DNA from: Bromus sterilis
Lineage: Eukaryota; Streptophyta; Magnoliopsida; Poales; Poaceae
NCBI GenBank assembly: GCA_950022295.1
Contig: OX465601.1
Coordinates: 115,339,501 to 115,403,500 of the forward strand
Length of the DNA: 64,000 nucleotides
Reading direction: 5' to 3'
Below the pieces are notes generated by a model, which saw only the letters and a list, made by a program, of their open reading frames with translations, was not told where the DNA came from and did not search any database. Shown here piece after piece: positions 10,929 through 22,340 of the stretch. The translations under genes were made by a program, and so were the position numbers. The stretch's first letter is position 1. Each line of letters opens with the position of its first letter.

Positions 10929-12640
10929 TTTAAGTAGCCCCCAAGTCTCCTGAGACTTGGAGAGTACTTAGAGAATTTTCTATTGATGATCTTGTGAGCA
11001 AGATCCTCAATGCAGATGATGTTGTGCTACTCCAAGCCTCGTGGGTTTTGGCAAGCACATATGATTTGTTTTCTAAGTTCTCGTCTGAGCTGCGCACAAC
11101 TCAGATGAAAACCTGATTTTATAATTTTAAGTAGCCCCCAAGTTTCCTGAGACTTGGAAAGTACTTAGAAAAATTGTTTATTGATGATCTTGTAGGCAAG
11201 ATCCTCAATGCAGATGATGTTGTGCTTCCCCAAGCCTCGTGGGTTTTGGCAAGCACATATGATTTGTTTTCTAAGTTCTCGTCCGAGCTGCGCACAGCTC
11301 GGATGAAAACCTGATTTTATAATTTTAAGTAGCCCCCAAGTTTCCTGAGACTTGGAAAGTACTTAGAAAAATTGTCTATTGATGATCTTGTAGGCAAGAT
11401 CCTCAATGCAGATGATGTTGTGCTTCCCCAAGCCTCGTGGGTTTTGGCAAGCACATGTGAATTGTTTTCTAAGTTCTCGTCCGAGCTGCGCGCAGCTCGG
11501 CAGAAAACCTGATTTTATAACTTTAAGTAGCCCCCAAGTTTCCTGAGACTTGGAAAGTACTTAGAAAATTTTCTATCGATGATCTTGTAGACAAGATCCT
11601 CAATGCAGATGATGTTGTGCTTCCCCAAGCCTCGTGGGTTTTGGCAAGCACATATGAATTGTTTTCTAAGTTCTCGTCCGGGCTGCGCGCAGCTCGGCAG
11701 AAAACCTGATTTTATAACTTTAAGTAGCCCCAAGTTTCCTGAGACTTGGAAAGTACTTAGAAAATTTTGTCTATTGATGATCTTGTAGGAAAGATCCTCA
11801 ATGCAGATGATGTTGTGCTTTCCTAAGCCTCATGGATTTTGGCAAGCTCATATGATTTGTTTTCTAAGTTCTCGTCCGAGCTGCGCACAACTCGGATGAA
11901 AACCTGATTTTATAACTTTAAGTAGCCCCCAAGTTTCCTGAGACTTGGAAAGTACTTAGAAAATTTTCAATTCAGCTCGGACGAAAACCTGATTTTATAA
12001 CTTTAAGTATCCCCCAAGTTTCCTGAGACTTGGAAAGTACTTAGAAAATTTTATATTGATGATCTTGTAGACAAGATCCTCAATGCAGATGATGTTGTGC
12101 TTCCCCAAGCCTCGTGGGTTTTGGCAAGCACATATGATTTGTTTTCTAAGTTCTCGTCCGAGCTGCGCACAGCTTGGATGAAAACCTGATTTTATAACTT
12201 TAAGTAGCCCCCAAGTTTCCTGAGACTTGGAGAGTACTTAGAAAATTTTCTATTGATGATCTTGTAGACAAGATCCTCAATGCAGATGATGTTGTGCTTC
12301 GCCAAGCCTCGTGGGTTTTGGCAAGCACATATGATTTGTTTTCTAAGTTCTCGTCCGAGCTGCGCACAACTCGGATGAAAACCTGATTTTATAACTTTAA
12401 GTAGCCCCCAAGTTTCCTGAGACTTAGAAAGTACTTAGAAAATTTTCTATTGATGATCTTGTAGACAAGATCCTCAATGCAGATGATGTTGTGCTTCCCC
12501 AAGCCTCGTGGGTTTTGGCAAGCACTGAGAATGTGTTTTATAGATCCTCGTCCGAGCTGCACACAGCTCGGATAGAGAATCTGATTGTGAGTCTTCGTCC
12601 GAGCTGGGCACAACTCAGAAGAAAACCTGATTTGCAGTAA
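10929..12640 (-). repeat. 198-bp tandem array between convergent genes (element A)
   Basis: About eight full units plus a truncated one (the short unit lies near 11919-12003), spaced 197-198 bp by the recurrent TAAGTAGCCCCCAAG. On the element's own sense strand each unit reads ACTTGGGGGCTACT, which matches element C's polypurine tract ACTCGGGGGCTACT at all but one base. Units are very similar, so the array is recent or homogenised. ORFs in it are repeats of the same frame and not genes. Confidence 0.93.
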
Positions 12641-12709
12641 TGGAAAACAGATTGAGCAAGTCATACTATGTCTGCAAAATAATATTTTATTCAGATCTTA
12701 CAAGCGTAC

Positions 12710-15034
12710 TCATGCATAGAAACGTTGCAATAACTGGGCGTTCCATGCATGAGGCTCTTCTATCTTATTAGTTACATCGTACAAGTGATAGGCCCCATTA
12801 TGCAGTACTCTAGAGATGACATATGGGCCTTCCCATGGTGGGGCTAGTTTTTGGTCCAAAGTTTGCTTGATGCGAAGTACCATATCGCCCTCTTGAAATG
12901 AGCAAGCTCGGACATGTTGGTCGTGGTATTGGCGAAGGTATTGCTGATAGAACGCCGAGCGGGTGAGAGCTAGGTTTCGCTCTTCTTCCAAGAGATCAAC
13001 ACCATCTTGTCGTGCTACTTCGGCTTCGGCTTTTGTGTACTGGCTTACACGGGGGGCATTGTTCGTGAGATCACTCGGGAGAACTGCTTCTGAACCGTAA
13101 ACGAGGAAGAAAGGGGTTGACCGAGTTGAGCGATTGGGAGTTGTCCGCAATCCCCACAAGACCGAAGGGAGTTCGTCGACCCAGGCACCCGCTGCTTCCT
13201 TCAGATCCCGAAGTAGCCGAAGCTTGATTCCTTGTTTGAAGGCATGGATGGCCTGGAACTCGGAGACGCCTTCAACCGAGTTATGGAGTGTGATCCATCT
13301 CTGGATATAATCCCGAGTAGACTCGGTGTTGCTCTGGACACATAATTGTAGCTCGGTTAGATCCCCGGGTCTCTTGTAGGTCCCTTCAAAATTCTTGATG
13401 AACACTTACTCGAGGTCTTCCCAAACCCAGATGCTACTAGGGGGGATCTGGTTTAACCATGCCCGCGCTGAGCCTTCTAGCATCAACGACAGGTGCATCA
13501 TGGCTATCTCATCCACTCCTCCTCCGATTTGCACGGCTATTTTGTAATCATCTAGCCATGTCTGGGGTTTAGCATCACCTCGGTATTTATCCACCCCTTG
13601 AGCTATCCTGAAGTTGGGCGGAATAGGGGTAGACCGAATCCTTTCGCTGAAGCAAACTGGTCCTGTGGCCATTGAGGGCCGAGCTTGGTCTTGGCGATGC
13701 GATCTGGCGCTGTCGACTCGGCTCTGTACTAGGTGGCTTCGGGCGTCGTCTTCAACATCAAAATGACGGTCATCCCGGTGCCGAGGGAACTCCTCTCTCC
13801 GTAGTGTGGGCCGACCTGTCCCCCGAGCTTCTACCCTCCTGCGATCTTCATGCCGATACCGCTCTTGGTGGTGATCTCCTCGGGGTTCATCTCTGCGCCG
13901 AGGCGAATTGTTCTTGTTTCTCCGCGCTTCTCCATAGGGCGTGTGCACCGACAGTGACGTTATTGCAGGAGGGACTTGGGAATGAATTCGCTGCTGTGAT
14001 TGACTGACAGCAGTGTTTTGATCCACTGCGGTTTGTAACAAAAATACTAGGTGCTGAATTTCTTCTGCTGCCGATCCACTGGGCTGCAGGGAGTTTGCAA
14101 TCTGAGTTGCCGCTATAAGATTTTCTACCGGGGTACCCATAGCTCGGAAAGGTTCTCGGCCCGGGCCCCGCAGTTGCCGACTTGTTCTGCTTTGCCTGAG
14201 CCGAGCTACCTCCCGAGCTTGACGCTCCAAAGTGTTTTCTAGCTCGGGCAGGCGCTCTCGCTCGGCCAAGTTAGTTAATCTGGCTGCCTCTAGGCCTCAC
14301 CCTTCTGAAGTGCTTGTGTCAATGGGGGTGTTTAGCAGCCGCTCAGCCGCTTCTGCTTCTTCCCGCACCTCCCGAGTAAGGGGGCGGGGTTGTCGACTTG
14401 CCTCTCCGAGCTCTAACCTTCGGAAAGCGGAGACACGCCGGGTCGGCTCCCGAGCGCCAGCCCTGGATGGACTGTTAGCTTCGTCTCGGGCGTGATTGTC
14501 CCGAGCTGGCGATGACTGAGAGGGCAGAGTTTCAGCCATGCACACTTCTGCGACCGCGACTGGGGCGCCGCTACTGCCCTCTTGCTCGGCTCCCGACTCG
14601 GGGTCAGACGCCGCCATGCCTTCTTCTTCGACCGAGTCGAACAGAGGCAAGAGAGATGCTGTGGAGCATTCTCTTGCGATCAGTTCATCCAGGGCCTTCT
14701 GGGCTGACTCCACTGAGTCAATGACTGCCACCTGCTGTATCCTGACCGATTTTCCATGATGATGAGAGGGCGTGCGGCCCGAGCGCTTCTTCTTATGGCG
14801 GACAGATAACGGAGCAGGTGCTTGACGATGGGCCGACAGTTGGAGGCGCAGGGCCCCCGACTCGTCAGCTCGGAAGTGGACGCTGCCTCTTGGAGGCAGC
14901 AGTTGTGCCTGGAGTGGAGAATCCACCAACCAAGCGGAATCGTCGACTACGAAAGCCAAAGATCCGAAGTGGAAAACCTCCCCGACGATGAGCTCGGGGC
15001 CGTGAACCGGTGAAGTCGATGAAGAAAATGCCAT
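12710..15034 (-). pseudogene. Gag fused in frame to integrase C-terminus (element A)
   Basis: One minus-strand frame starts with ATG at 15034, three codons-worth of bases after the leader, and ends at 12710. It contains an N-terminal Gag extension, the Arg/His-rich region, the conserved Gag domain (about 13650-13220), and then switches directly, near 13200, into the end of a Tat integrase (ELPSVLWGLRTTPN through WEGPYVISRV). The same integrase end occurs in element B at about 21490-20980. So an internal deletion removed protease, RT, RNase H and the integrase catalytic core but kept frame. Two stops break it: TGA at 14297-14299 and TAA at 13406-13408, both explained by C-to-T changes. The part after 13406 is open. 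Confidence 0.85.
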
Positions 15035-15060
15035 CTCTACGATTGTTGATCAACTCAGCC

Positions 15061-15077
15061 CCAAGGTGGGCGCCAAC
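15061..15077 (-). promoter_or_regulatory. Primer-binding site of element A
   Basis: On the minus strand TTGGCGCCCACC directly follows the LTR end. Elements B and C have the same TTGGCGCC core, as is usual for Tat-type elements; it resembles the 3' end of tRNA-Asp but the exact tRNA is uncertain. Confidence 0.8.
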
Positions 15078-15698
15078 TGTCGTGGATATAATCCTGACAA
15101 TAGATATAGGGGTATGATATGAGATAAATGAATCTGTACGTAGAGTGGTTGACACAGGGAGAAGTATACATGTTAGGCCTCTCCTTAGAGATAAAAACCT
15201 TAGTCCTGTCCCAGGCTGACTGGGGTGTTCTTGCTCAAAAGTCTGAGGATTAATGTTGCGCGTGCCCAAGCTGGAGGAAAGGGAGAGGCTTATATAGAGT
15301 GCGCCCCTGCCCCCTTAATGCCTCGGCTTAACTGGGTCTTAATTACATGATTAAATGCATAATAAATACAAGAAACGGTCTGCCCATTAATACTAATTAA
15401 AGGAGGAGAAACGCCCGCAGACTTGAATGCTTCCTGTCCGTTGAGTTTCCGTCTTCCGAGTAAAGGAGGGATCGCTGGTCTCTTCCGAGTGCTGATCTAC
15501 TCGGATCTTACTGGTATTCCGAGTAGCTGCGTACTCGGAAGTGGTTTCTGACCTCCGAGTAACTTATTACTCGGAGGTCGATAATGCTTCATGTCTTGTA
15601 CTGATTTCATTTTGCTGGGTGCGTTTGGAGAACCAAGGGCTTAAGGGTATCCCTTGGTTTCCTTTGCCTAGGGGTATGCCTTTAGTGTTACCACGACA
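15078..15698 (-). repeat. 5' LTR of element A (621 bp)
   Basis: The ends are perfect 8-bp inverted repeats, TGTCGTGG and CCACGACA. A minus-strand TATA box, TATATAAG, lies at about 15290-15297. The part distal to the gene is rich in CCGAGTA motifs and holds a 13-bp perfect hairpin. Confidence 0.88.
15550..15579. repeat. Perfect 13-bp hairpin in the U3 part of LTR A
   Basis: GACCTCCGAGTAA (15550-15562) and its exact reverse complement (15567-15579) are separated by CTTA. The core CTCCGAGTAA is the same as in the three intronic hairpins at 9276-9526 of this element. Confidence 0.88.
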
Positions 15699-15748
15699 AC
15701 ACCGGACCACACGAGCCGCATCCGCGATCCCACTCGCCCCCGCCGCCC

Positions 15749-15755
15749 ATATAAG
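15749..15755 (+). promoter_or_regulatory. TATA box of element B antisense gene
   Basis: ATATAAG in a CG-rich setting (CCGCCCATATAAGCC) lies about 255 bp upstream of the first good ATG of the antisense gene and is followed by a C/T-rich leader, as in ordinary grass promoters. Element A is inserted about 50 bp upstream, so the gene's upstream promoter has been replaced by A's LTR. Confidence 0.6.
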
Positions 15756-16009
15756 CCACAGGGGGAGGGGCTCCTCGGGCTCATCTCCCACTTCTTCTTC
15801 CTCGCTATCACTCTCCTCCTCGCGCCGCCGTAGTGTTCTTGCTCCGGTGACCTTGGTCTCACGTGCTCATGGCGCCACCCCACCGCACCGGTCTCTCTGC
15901 GCCCCGCTCGCGCACTCCGCCGCCGCCGTGCCTCCGCCTACAAGCTTTCGCTGCCTGCCTCTTCTCGCCCTTCTCACCGGAGTCATCTTCCGCCGCCTTG
16001 GAGGACGCC

Positions 16010-19000
16010 ATGGCCGCCGTGGACGAGAAATCCGCCGCCAGCCATGGCCGGTGGAAAGGCTCCACGTCAACGACAACGAGATCCGTCAATTGTACCACGC
16101 GCGCAAGATGCAGGCCGGCATCCAATGGCGTGCCCCCGGCGAGGAGATCGTGCCGGAACCGCGCGCCGGTGAACGCATGGTTTTTGTTGCGCACTTCGAA
16201 CGCGGCTTTGGGCTGCCGGTGAGCACTTTCTTCCGAGACTTCTTGGACTTCCACCGACTGCAGCCGCACCATCTCGCCGCCAATTTCATCATGACGATGT
16301 CGGGCTTTGTCACCCTCTACGAAGGCTATCTCGGCATCCGGCCGAGCATCGGGCTGTGGAAGCGCCTCTTCCACCTCCGAGGCCACATGGCTCGGACTGG
16401 GAAACTGCTGCCGAATCCAGATGGAGAAGACAACCCGCCGATTCATGAAACTGCCATGACCGATTGTGGCGGCTGCATCCTTTACTCTAGCAAACAGGGC
16501 TATGAGTCCCCTGCCATAATCCAATCGGTCAAGGACTGGCAGACCACCTTCTTCTATGTCCGATCTCCCGACAAAGGCCCCGACCTCACCAACTTGCCCG
16601 AATTTCAGCTCGCTCCACCGGTTGAGAGATACCAGTGGTCGACCAAGCTTAGAGTCGGCGACTGCTACATCGGTTCCCAGGTGGCCCGGATTGCCCAGCT
16701 GGAAAAGGATGGCCTTAAGGCGTACGACCTTGTGGCCACTTGGCTTCAGGTCCGAGTGCTCCCACTACAGCGCCGAGTGCACCGTATCTGCGACATGGCA
16801 ACTTGGAGGGATCCCACTCGGATCTGCACCAAGAAGCTGAGTAACAGAGCGCTGCGCCTCCGAGTGAAAGCGCTCACCACCACTCTAACGCCAAAACCAT
16901 TTCGATTCGGCCTGAAGTGCCTTCATCGCGGAGTCCATCCTCCAGAGGTATGCTCCGATATCTTTCTCACTTCGCCCGATTGCTCGGTTGCTCGTTTGCT
17001 CTTCTGATGTTTTGCTCATTTTTCAGTACTTCGTTGCGACCGCTGTGATGCAAGACGACCAAGTTGCTGGTGAATTCGCCCCTGTTCGCGAGGAGGAGGA
17101 CCCAACCGACCTTGAATACGACGACTCCCCCGCCTCCGATTCCGACGCCGAGGACAACCCTGCCGACGCCGGTGCGGCTGACCAAGGGGATATGCATGAT
17201 TCCTCCTTCGAACGATTTCTAGATGAATGGAGTGATGATGACAGCGCCTCAAAGGTTGGAGGTTCCGGTGCAGATTCGCATCCCGACCCCAAGAAGGCGT
17301 CGCTCAAACGCTCCCGAGCTAACGGCTCATCATCTGGTGTTGCGCCGATCAAGAGCGTGAAGACCGCGGAGGTTGTTCCGAGAGGGAAAGCCACTCAGAC
17401 TGGGCGCACTCGGGCTCAGCAGACTGGTAAAGCTCCCGGTGCCAAGCCCAAGGTCGGCCCTGTTCTGCAGGAAGCTCCTCTGGATATCCCACCTCTGCGC
17501 TTCCGGATGCCTCGAGGAGCACCGATGACTGTTGGGTAATTGTTTCTCCTTGCCGCTTTCGCTTGACATTCTTCTTTTTCTTTGTTGCTTATCTCTCTTT
17601 TCTACTCAGGGCTGTTATTGACCTGGAGGACATTGATCGGGACATTCCTGTCTTCACCGGCCCAGCTCCCTCTGGAACCTCCATTCATGCCGACATCACC
17701 AGGAAACGACCACCGACTGCTCCTCTCTCGACGAAGGATGCCGAACGCAGGGCCAAGAAGAGCTGCGACGACCTCACCAAACCTCCTGGCAAACCTCCAA
17801 TCAAGCCTCCGAGAAAGCCTTTGCCCAAAGCCTTTGTGGACCCCGAAGACATCATCGACCGGGAGGCCGCCCACACCGAGGGATTGCAGTCGGATCCTCT
17901 GATTGCTCCTTCCCCGCCGCAGTCCTTCGGTCAGATCCCCGCTGTTGTTTCCACAACTACTCCGCCGATTGTTACGGTGCCTCTTCCTCCAACGACTACA
18001 CCGACCCCAAGTGTTACTGCCCCGCCAGCAACCTTGGCACCACCCTCAACTTTTGCTGCCTCTACATCTTTAATCCGTTAGCCGACGTCGACGACGACCT
18101 CCTCTGCCGCTCCTGAATCGCAAATGCATTCAGTGGAGCACTTCCACGTGGCTTATTCCCGCACCGGTTCTGCTGGCCCCGAGTCCGACGCCTCGCGTCG
18201 CTTCCCTTTGGCCTCTCATGGCACTATGGCCTCAGCATACGACCGAGTGAAGGCCCTCTCCGTCGGCGTGCTTCAAGAGCTTGAGCTCGTCGACCGTAAT
18301 CACACTGTAAGTTCTCTTTTCCAAGTGGGGGCGCGCAAGCGCACCCACTGGGTGTTGTCCCCGAGATTCGGGCCGATTGCGTGCAATCAGCTCGGATCTT
18401 CTTCTGATTCTTGCTTTCTTATGCCATCCTCAGATCGGTGGATCTGCCCTCGAGCGGGTGCGCGCAAGCGCACCCACTGGGTGTAGTCCCCGAGATTCAG
18501 GCCGATTGCGTTGTAATCAGCTCGGATCTTCTCTCGACTTTTGATTGCATCATCATTTTTTTTTCTGACTCTCTTTCAATGCACAGGCTGCCGCCGAGGA
18601 GAAACGCAAGGTCTTCGAGACTCTGCTCGAGTCCTACTCTGCCAGCTTGCGACTCCTTGCCTCCGCTCAACTAACAGACCGCCAAGGTCGCCGAGCTGAC
18701 AGGTAATTCTGCTGATTCCCCACCGATTAATTTCCTTCTCCGATTCTGACTTTCTCTTCTGAACCACATTGCAGGTGCTGCCGCATCTTTGCCCACTATT
18801 ACTGCTCTTTAGGGCCGGGTAGCCGAGCTGGTGGAGCAGCTTGGCCGTCAAGGCCCCAAACTTGCTGCTTCTCAGCAGGAGCTTGAGCGCCTTCGAGCTG
18901 TCGAAACCAATTTGTCTCGCACTGCCGAGCGGCTGCGAAGTGAGATGGCTGCGCTCAGAGCCGGCCATAAAACCGAACTGGAGGCAGTGATCTCGGCCAA

Positions 19001-20154
19001 TGCCACGACTGCTGAGATCCTACGCTCAGAGCGTGATGATGCGGTGACCGCTCGGACCGCTATGCAAGCGGAACAAGATGATGCAGTGGCCAAGCTGGAA
19101 GCTATGACCTTGCACCACAACGACGAGCTGACCAGGGCCCGACGCGAGGCCCGAGATAATCTCGAGGGACTGCACGAAATGGACTTTCTTCTTTCAGGTA
19201 AGCTACCTTTCCTGTCTCGGTTTTCTTACCGACCTCTTCTATTTTGCATCTCCCCACACTTAACTCTCCGACGCAGAGTACTGGCCTACCTCCGAGCCCG
19301 TTGCTCAGCACGCCATTTCTGAGGAAAGGCGAATCCGAGCTGAAGAGGGCTGGCCGGTGAGGACCGAAGCTGAAGGGTGGAGTCCCCGGGAATTCACCAT
19401 TGCCATCGAGGCTCGCATCCCTATAATTCTTGGCAGCGTATTTGCCTTCAAATTGGGCGTCCAGAAGCTCGCCGAGCTGCTTTGGGGGCCTGCCGAATTG
19501 AAGCACGCACTCGGGCGCCCGCACCATGGTGAAGGATCCTCAACAGGCACCAATGACTCCGACGCTGAGGACTCGGAGCAGGGAGATGCTCCGAATGCCA
19601 CTAACGACCAGGTGCTGATGCTACTGAAAGCCGCACCCCACTGAGTCGAGGCTCTGCTTGACTCAGCCGCCCGGACTGGCGCCGAGATGGTGCTTCAGAC
19701 CGTGCTGAGCTGGTACCCCAAGCTGAGCTTGGCTCGGCTTTACACCATGCGAGTCGGGGCTGCCGACCTCCTGGAGACTGCTTATGCCCAGGTAAACCGC
19801 CTTGCCACGACCATGGCCGGGTGGTTCCCTCATACTGAATATACTCCTATTCTTGACGACGCCGGGATGCCGGTTACTCCACTTTCCATTGCTGCTCTGG
19901 CCGACGACAGCTTTTCTGCTGGCGGCCACGGCCGAGGACGTCAAGGCAGCCAACCAGCACGCTCTTCCAGCTCCCACTTGTACCACAATGATTTATCTGA
20001 CAGCGGCTCGTCTCAGACATCACCCAAAGCCACCTCAAGACAGACGAGTGGCAAGCTTGCCGATGCCGAGCCCTCCAAGGCCAAGGAGGCTTCGACGGCT
20101 CCGAAGCAATCGGAGGCTGCTGTTGTGCCGGAAGGCCCGACTGCGCAGGAGTAA
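16010..20154 (+). pseudogene. Element B antisense gene, six exons, broken
   Basis: Predicted exons: 16010-16947, 17027-17535, 17610-18306, 18587-18702, 18775-19197, 19277-20154; all introns are GT-AG. Exon 1 encodes a domain that I recognise as the plant 'putative gypsy type transposon' family (about 16170-16400, with FVAHFERGFGLP and YLGIRPSIGLWKRLF). Then come an acidic stretch, a Pro/Thr-rich middle, a coiled coil (exon 5) and a helical tail. Its order matches the genes in A and C. Breaks: an apparent 1-bp shift near 16060, TAG at 18079-18081, and TGA at 19642-19644. Function unknown; a structural or DNA-binding accessory role is only a guess. Confidence 0.72.
18318..18500 (+). repeat. Intronic repeat with palindrome and G-tract complement (B)
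   Basis: Two units, about 130 bp apart, in the intron at 18307-18586. Each has GCGCACCCACTGGGTGT followed by a CCCC-rich stretch and CAGCTCGG. The intron sits at the equivalent place to the repeat-bearing intron of element A (after a Leu-Val-x-x-Asn motif in both). Confidence 0.8.
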
Positions 20155-20975
20155 TCAATCCCAACCGCTACACCAACGCCTTCTACTGCTCCGATTGCCT
20201 CGACTGCGCCGACAACCTCGACTGCTCCCAACGCCTAGCTAGCTCGCTTTGCTTCTCTACTATACTCGCACGACTTTGCAAGATTCAGAGAACACCCACT
20301 GAGGGTAGTTTGATGTAATGAACTTATTCGGCCTTGAGCCTCTTATCTTTGCTCTATATGCAACTTTCTTATGTGATTGACGTCCTTCTTCTCGCTTGTT
20401 CGTTTTTGCCTTGCGCCATTTCCCTTGGGGACATGATTCCAAGTTTACCGACAACCGACGTGCGGTCCGGCGTCGGCTCACAGGATCATACGCCCCTCCG
20501 GGTTTGGTCACTTAGGGCTGAACTGTTCTAGCATTAGTGCGGAAGGATTCTGCACAACATTAGTTGGCCGATTGCTCCTTGCCGATTGCGCACTACGTCG
20601 ATCGGGGACACAGTCGGCGAATGGCGTCGCCGGCCATGATCCTTTTTCTAGAGTGTTTTTATGTTCGAGATGCGATACCGCAGGTCCGACCAGCTGTTGC
20701 TTCATCGATGCCACAGTCGACTTGTGATATGTGCTCGTGTCGCATGGTAGCTTGGTTTCGAACCTGCAGTTCTCATGTTTTTATTTATACTTGTGACCGC
20801 ACGGTCGGCGAGTCCCCGAGTGAGATTTTTCGCACATCTCGGGAATGACAAGGCTTTGCCAACTGAGGCTTGCCCAAAAACGAAAAGATCACATAAAGAC
20901 AATCGAATGCTATCTCTCAGACGCATGACAGCTTTACTGATTGAATGCTTGATAGCATGAATACACTCGCATGAA
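20155..20975. other. Spacer between convergent genes of element B
   Basis: No gene and no tandem array here, unlike A and C. It would hold the 3' UTRs of the antisense gene and of gag-pol. CCCCGAGTGAG near 20812 resembles the polypurine-like motif on the minus strand, in one copy. Confidence 0.55.
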
Positions 20976-22340
20976 TTAACTGTAAAACGGGCATAATAGC
21001 TCGGCGTTCCAGGGACGCTGCATCTCAACTCCTGAAGTGTCCTTGTGTCGAGTGCCTTGCGTGCAATCGATGAGGTAATATGCATTGTTCTTGAGTGCTC
21101 GGCTGACGATGAAAGGACCCTCCCAAGGTGAGGATAACTTGTGCTGACCATCTGACCTCTGGATTCGGCGGAGCACCAAATCGCCTTCGCGGAAAGCGAG
21201 GGGGTGGATCTTCTTGCTGTGGTAGTGCCTCAGCCTCTGCTGGTAAATTGCCGACCTGGACAGAGCCAACATGCAAGCTTCTTCCTTCAGATCAACACCG
21301 TCTTCTCGCGCTTCCTTGGCTTCTGCTTCAGTGTATAAGGTGTACCGAGGTGAATCAAATTCTATGTCAGCTGGGATGACTGCTTCTGAACCATACACCA
21401 GGAAGTATGGGGGGAATCCGGTTGATCTGTTGGGTGTGGTTCTCAGACTCCACAAAACTGCTGGGAGCTCATCAATCCTTGCTCCGGGTGCTCTTTCAAG
21501 TGGCTCAATCAATCTGGGTTTGATGTCTGCCATGATGAGACCATTTGCTCTTTCTGCTTGGCCGTTTGACTGGGGGTGCGCTACTGATGCCACATCGAGC
21601 CGAATACCGTACTCGGATGCATACCGAGCCAATGCCCCCTTCGCAAAGTTCGTGTCGTTGTCAGTGATGATGCTGTTTGGCATTCCATATCTGCTTGCGA
21701 CGTCGGCAATGAATCGAACTGCTGTTGGACCATCCAGCTTCTTGATCGGTCCTGCCTCAATCCACTTGGTGAACTTGTCAACTACAACTAGTAGGTGGGT
21801 TACACCACCCCTTGCTCGCTTGAACGGCCCAACCATATCCAGCCCCCAAACTGCAAACGGCCATGTTATTGGGATTGTTTTGAGTGCCGACGCCGGAAGA
21901 TGACTCTTGGCCTTGAACCGTTGACAACCATTGCAGTGCTTCACCAGATGCTCTGCCGCTGATCGCGCTGTCTGCCAATAGAAACCATGGCGAATAGCCT
22001 TGGCTACGATTGCTGGTGCTGATGCGTGGTGGCCGCATTCACCCTGATGAATGTCCCGCAGTAGCTCGAGCCCCTTGTCCTCTTCTACACATCGCTGGAG
22101 AACTCCGGTTGCACTTCTGTGCATCAGCTCATTGTTGATGATGGTGTATGCACCAGATCGGCGCTGGATCTGCCTAGTTTCAACTTCATCTGGGGGAAGA
22201 GCCCCATCGACCAGGAAATCTCTGATCGGCTGTGCCCAGGTCGGAGCGGTGACCACCACCATGACCATTGCCTGCTGTGGTACGATTGCTTCTTCTGGCT
22301 CGGCCTCTTGTACTTCTATCATCTCGGAGTCAATCTCCAA
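20976..22340 (-). CDS. Integrase of element B, open frame
   Basis: About 454 codons without a stop. In order: a zinc-binding region (GHHASAPAIV... then CNGCQRFK), the integrase core with Asp in GLDMVGPF (codon at 21837-21839), Asp in ITDNDTNF and Glu in GQAERAN, and the C-terminal part with WEGPFIVSRAL. The catalytic triad is complete. It would cleave and join element ends, but it is normally released from a polyprotein whose upstream parts are broken here. It is the only open pol segment in B. The C-terminal ~160 residues are the part kept in element A's gag fusion. Confidence 0.85.
   Translation of the reverse strand: MEIDSEMIEVQEAEPEEAIVPQQAMVMVVVTAPTWAQPIRDFLVDGALPPDEVETRQIQRRSGAYTIINNELMHRSATGVLQRCVEEDKGLELLRDIHQGECGHHASAPAIVAKAIRHGFYWQTARSAAEHLVKHCNGCQRFKAKSHLPASALKTIPITWPFAVWGLDMVGPFKRARGGVTHLLVVVDKFTKWIEAGPIKKLDGPTAVRFIADVASRYGMPNSIITDNDTNFAKGALARYASEYGIRLDVASVAHPQSNGQAERANGLIMADIKPRLIEPLERAPGARIDELPAVLWSLRTTPNRSTGFPPYFLVYGSEAVIPADIEFDSPRYTLYTEAEAKEAREDGVDLKEEACMLALSRSAIYQQRLRHYHSKKIHPLAFREGDLVLRRIQRSDGQHKLSSPWEGPFIVSRALKNNAYYLIDCTQGTRHKDTSGVEMQRPWNAELLCPFYS

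Larger units (their letters stand above)
8758..15698 (-). mobile_element. Element A: non-autonomous Tat-type Ty3/gypsy (minus)
   Basis: Read on the minus strand, it has a 5' LTR (15078-15698), primer site, gag fused to integrase C-terminus, a 198-bp tandem array, and a convergent spliced gene whose 5' part was cut off by the LTR at 8510-8757. Its own 3' LTR is left of the window. Protease, RT, RNase H and the integrase catalytic core are missing. It is inserted in element B just upstream of B's antisense-gene promoter; expected target duplication ACACC (15699-15703). Confidence 0.85.

Noticed and set aside
10929..12640. CRISPR-like array
   Set aside because: Units are contiguous near-identical 198-bp blocks with no unique spacers, inside a plant retroelement.
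11515..12664. Short frames repeated in the 198-bp array, and 34329-34643 in the 67-bp array
   Set aside because: They are the repeat unit read through; they end wherever units diverge.
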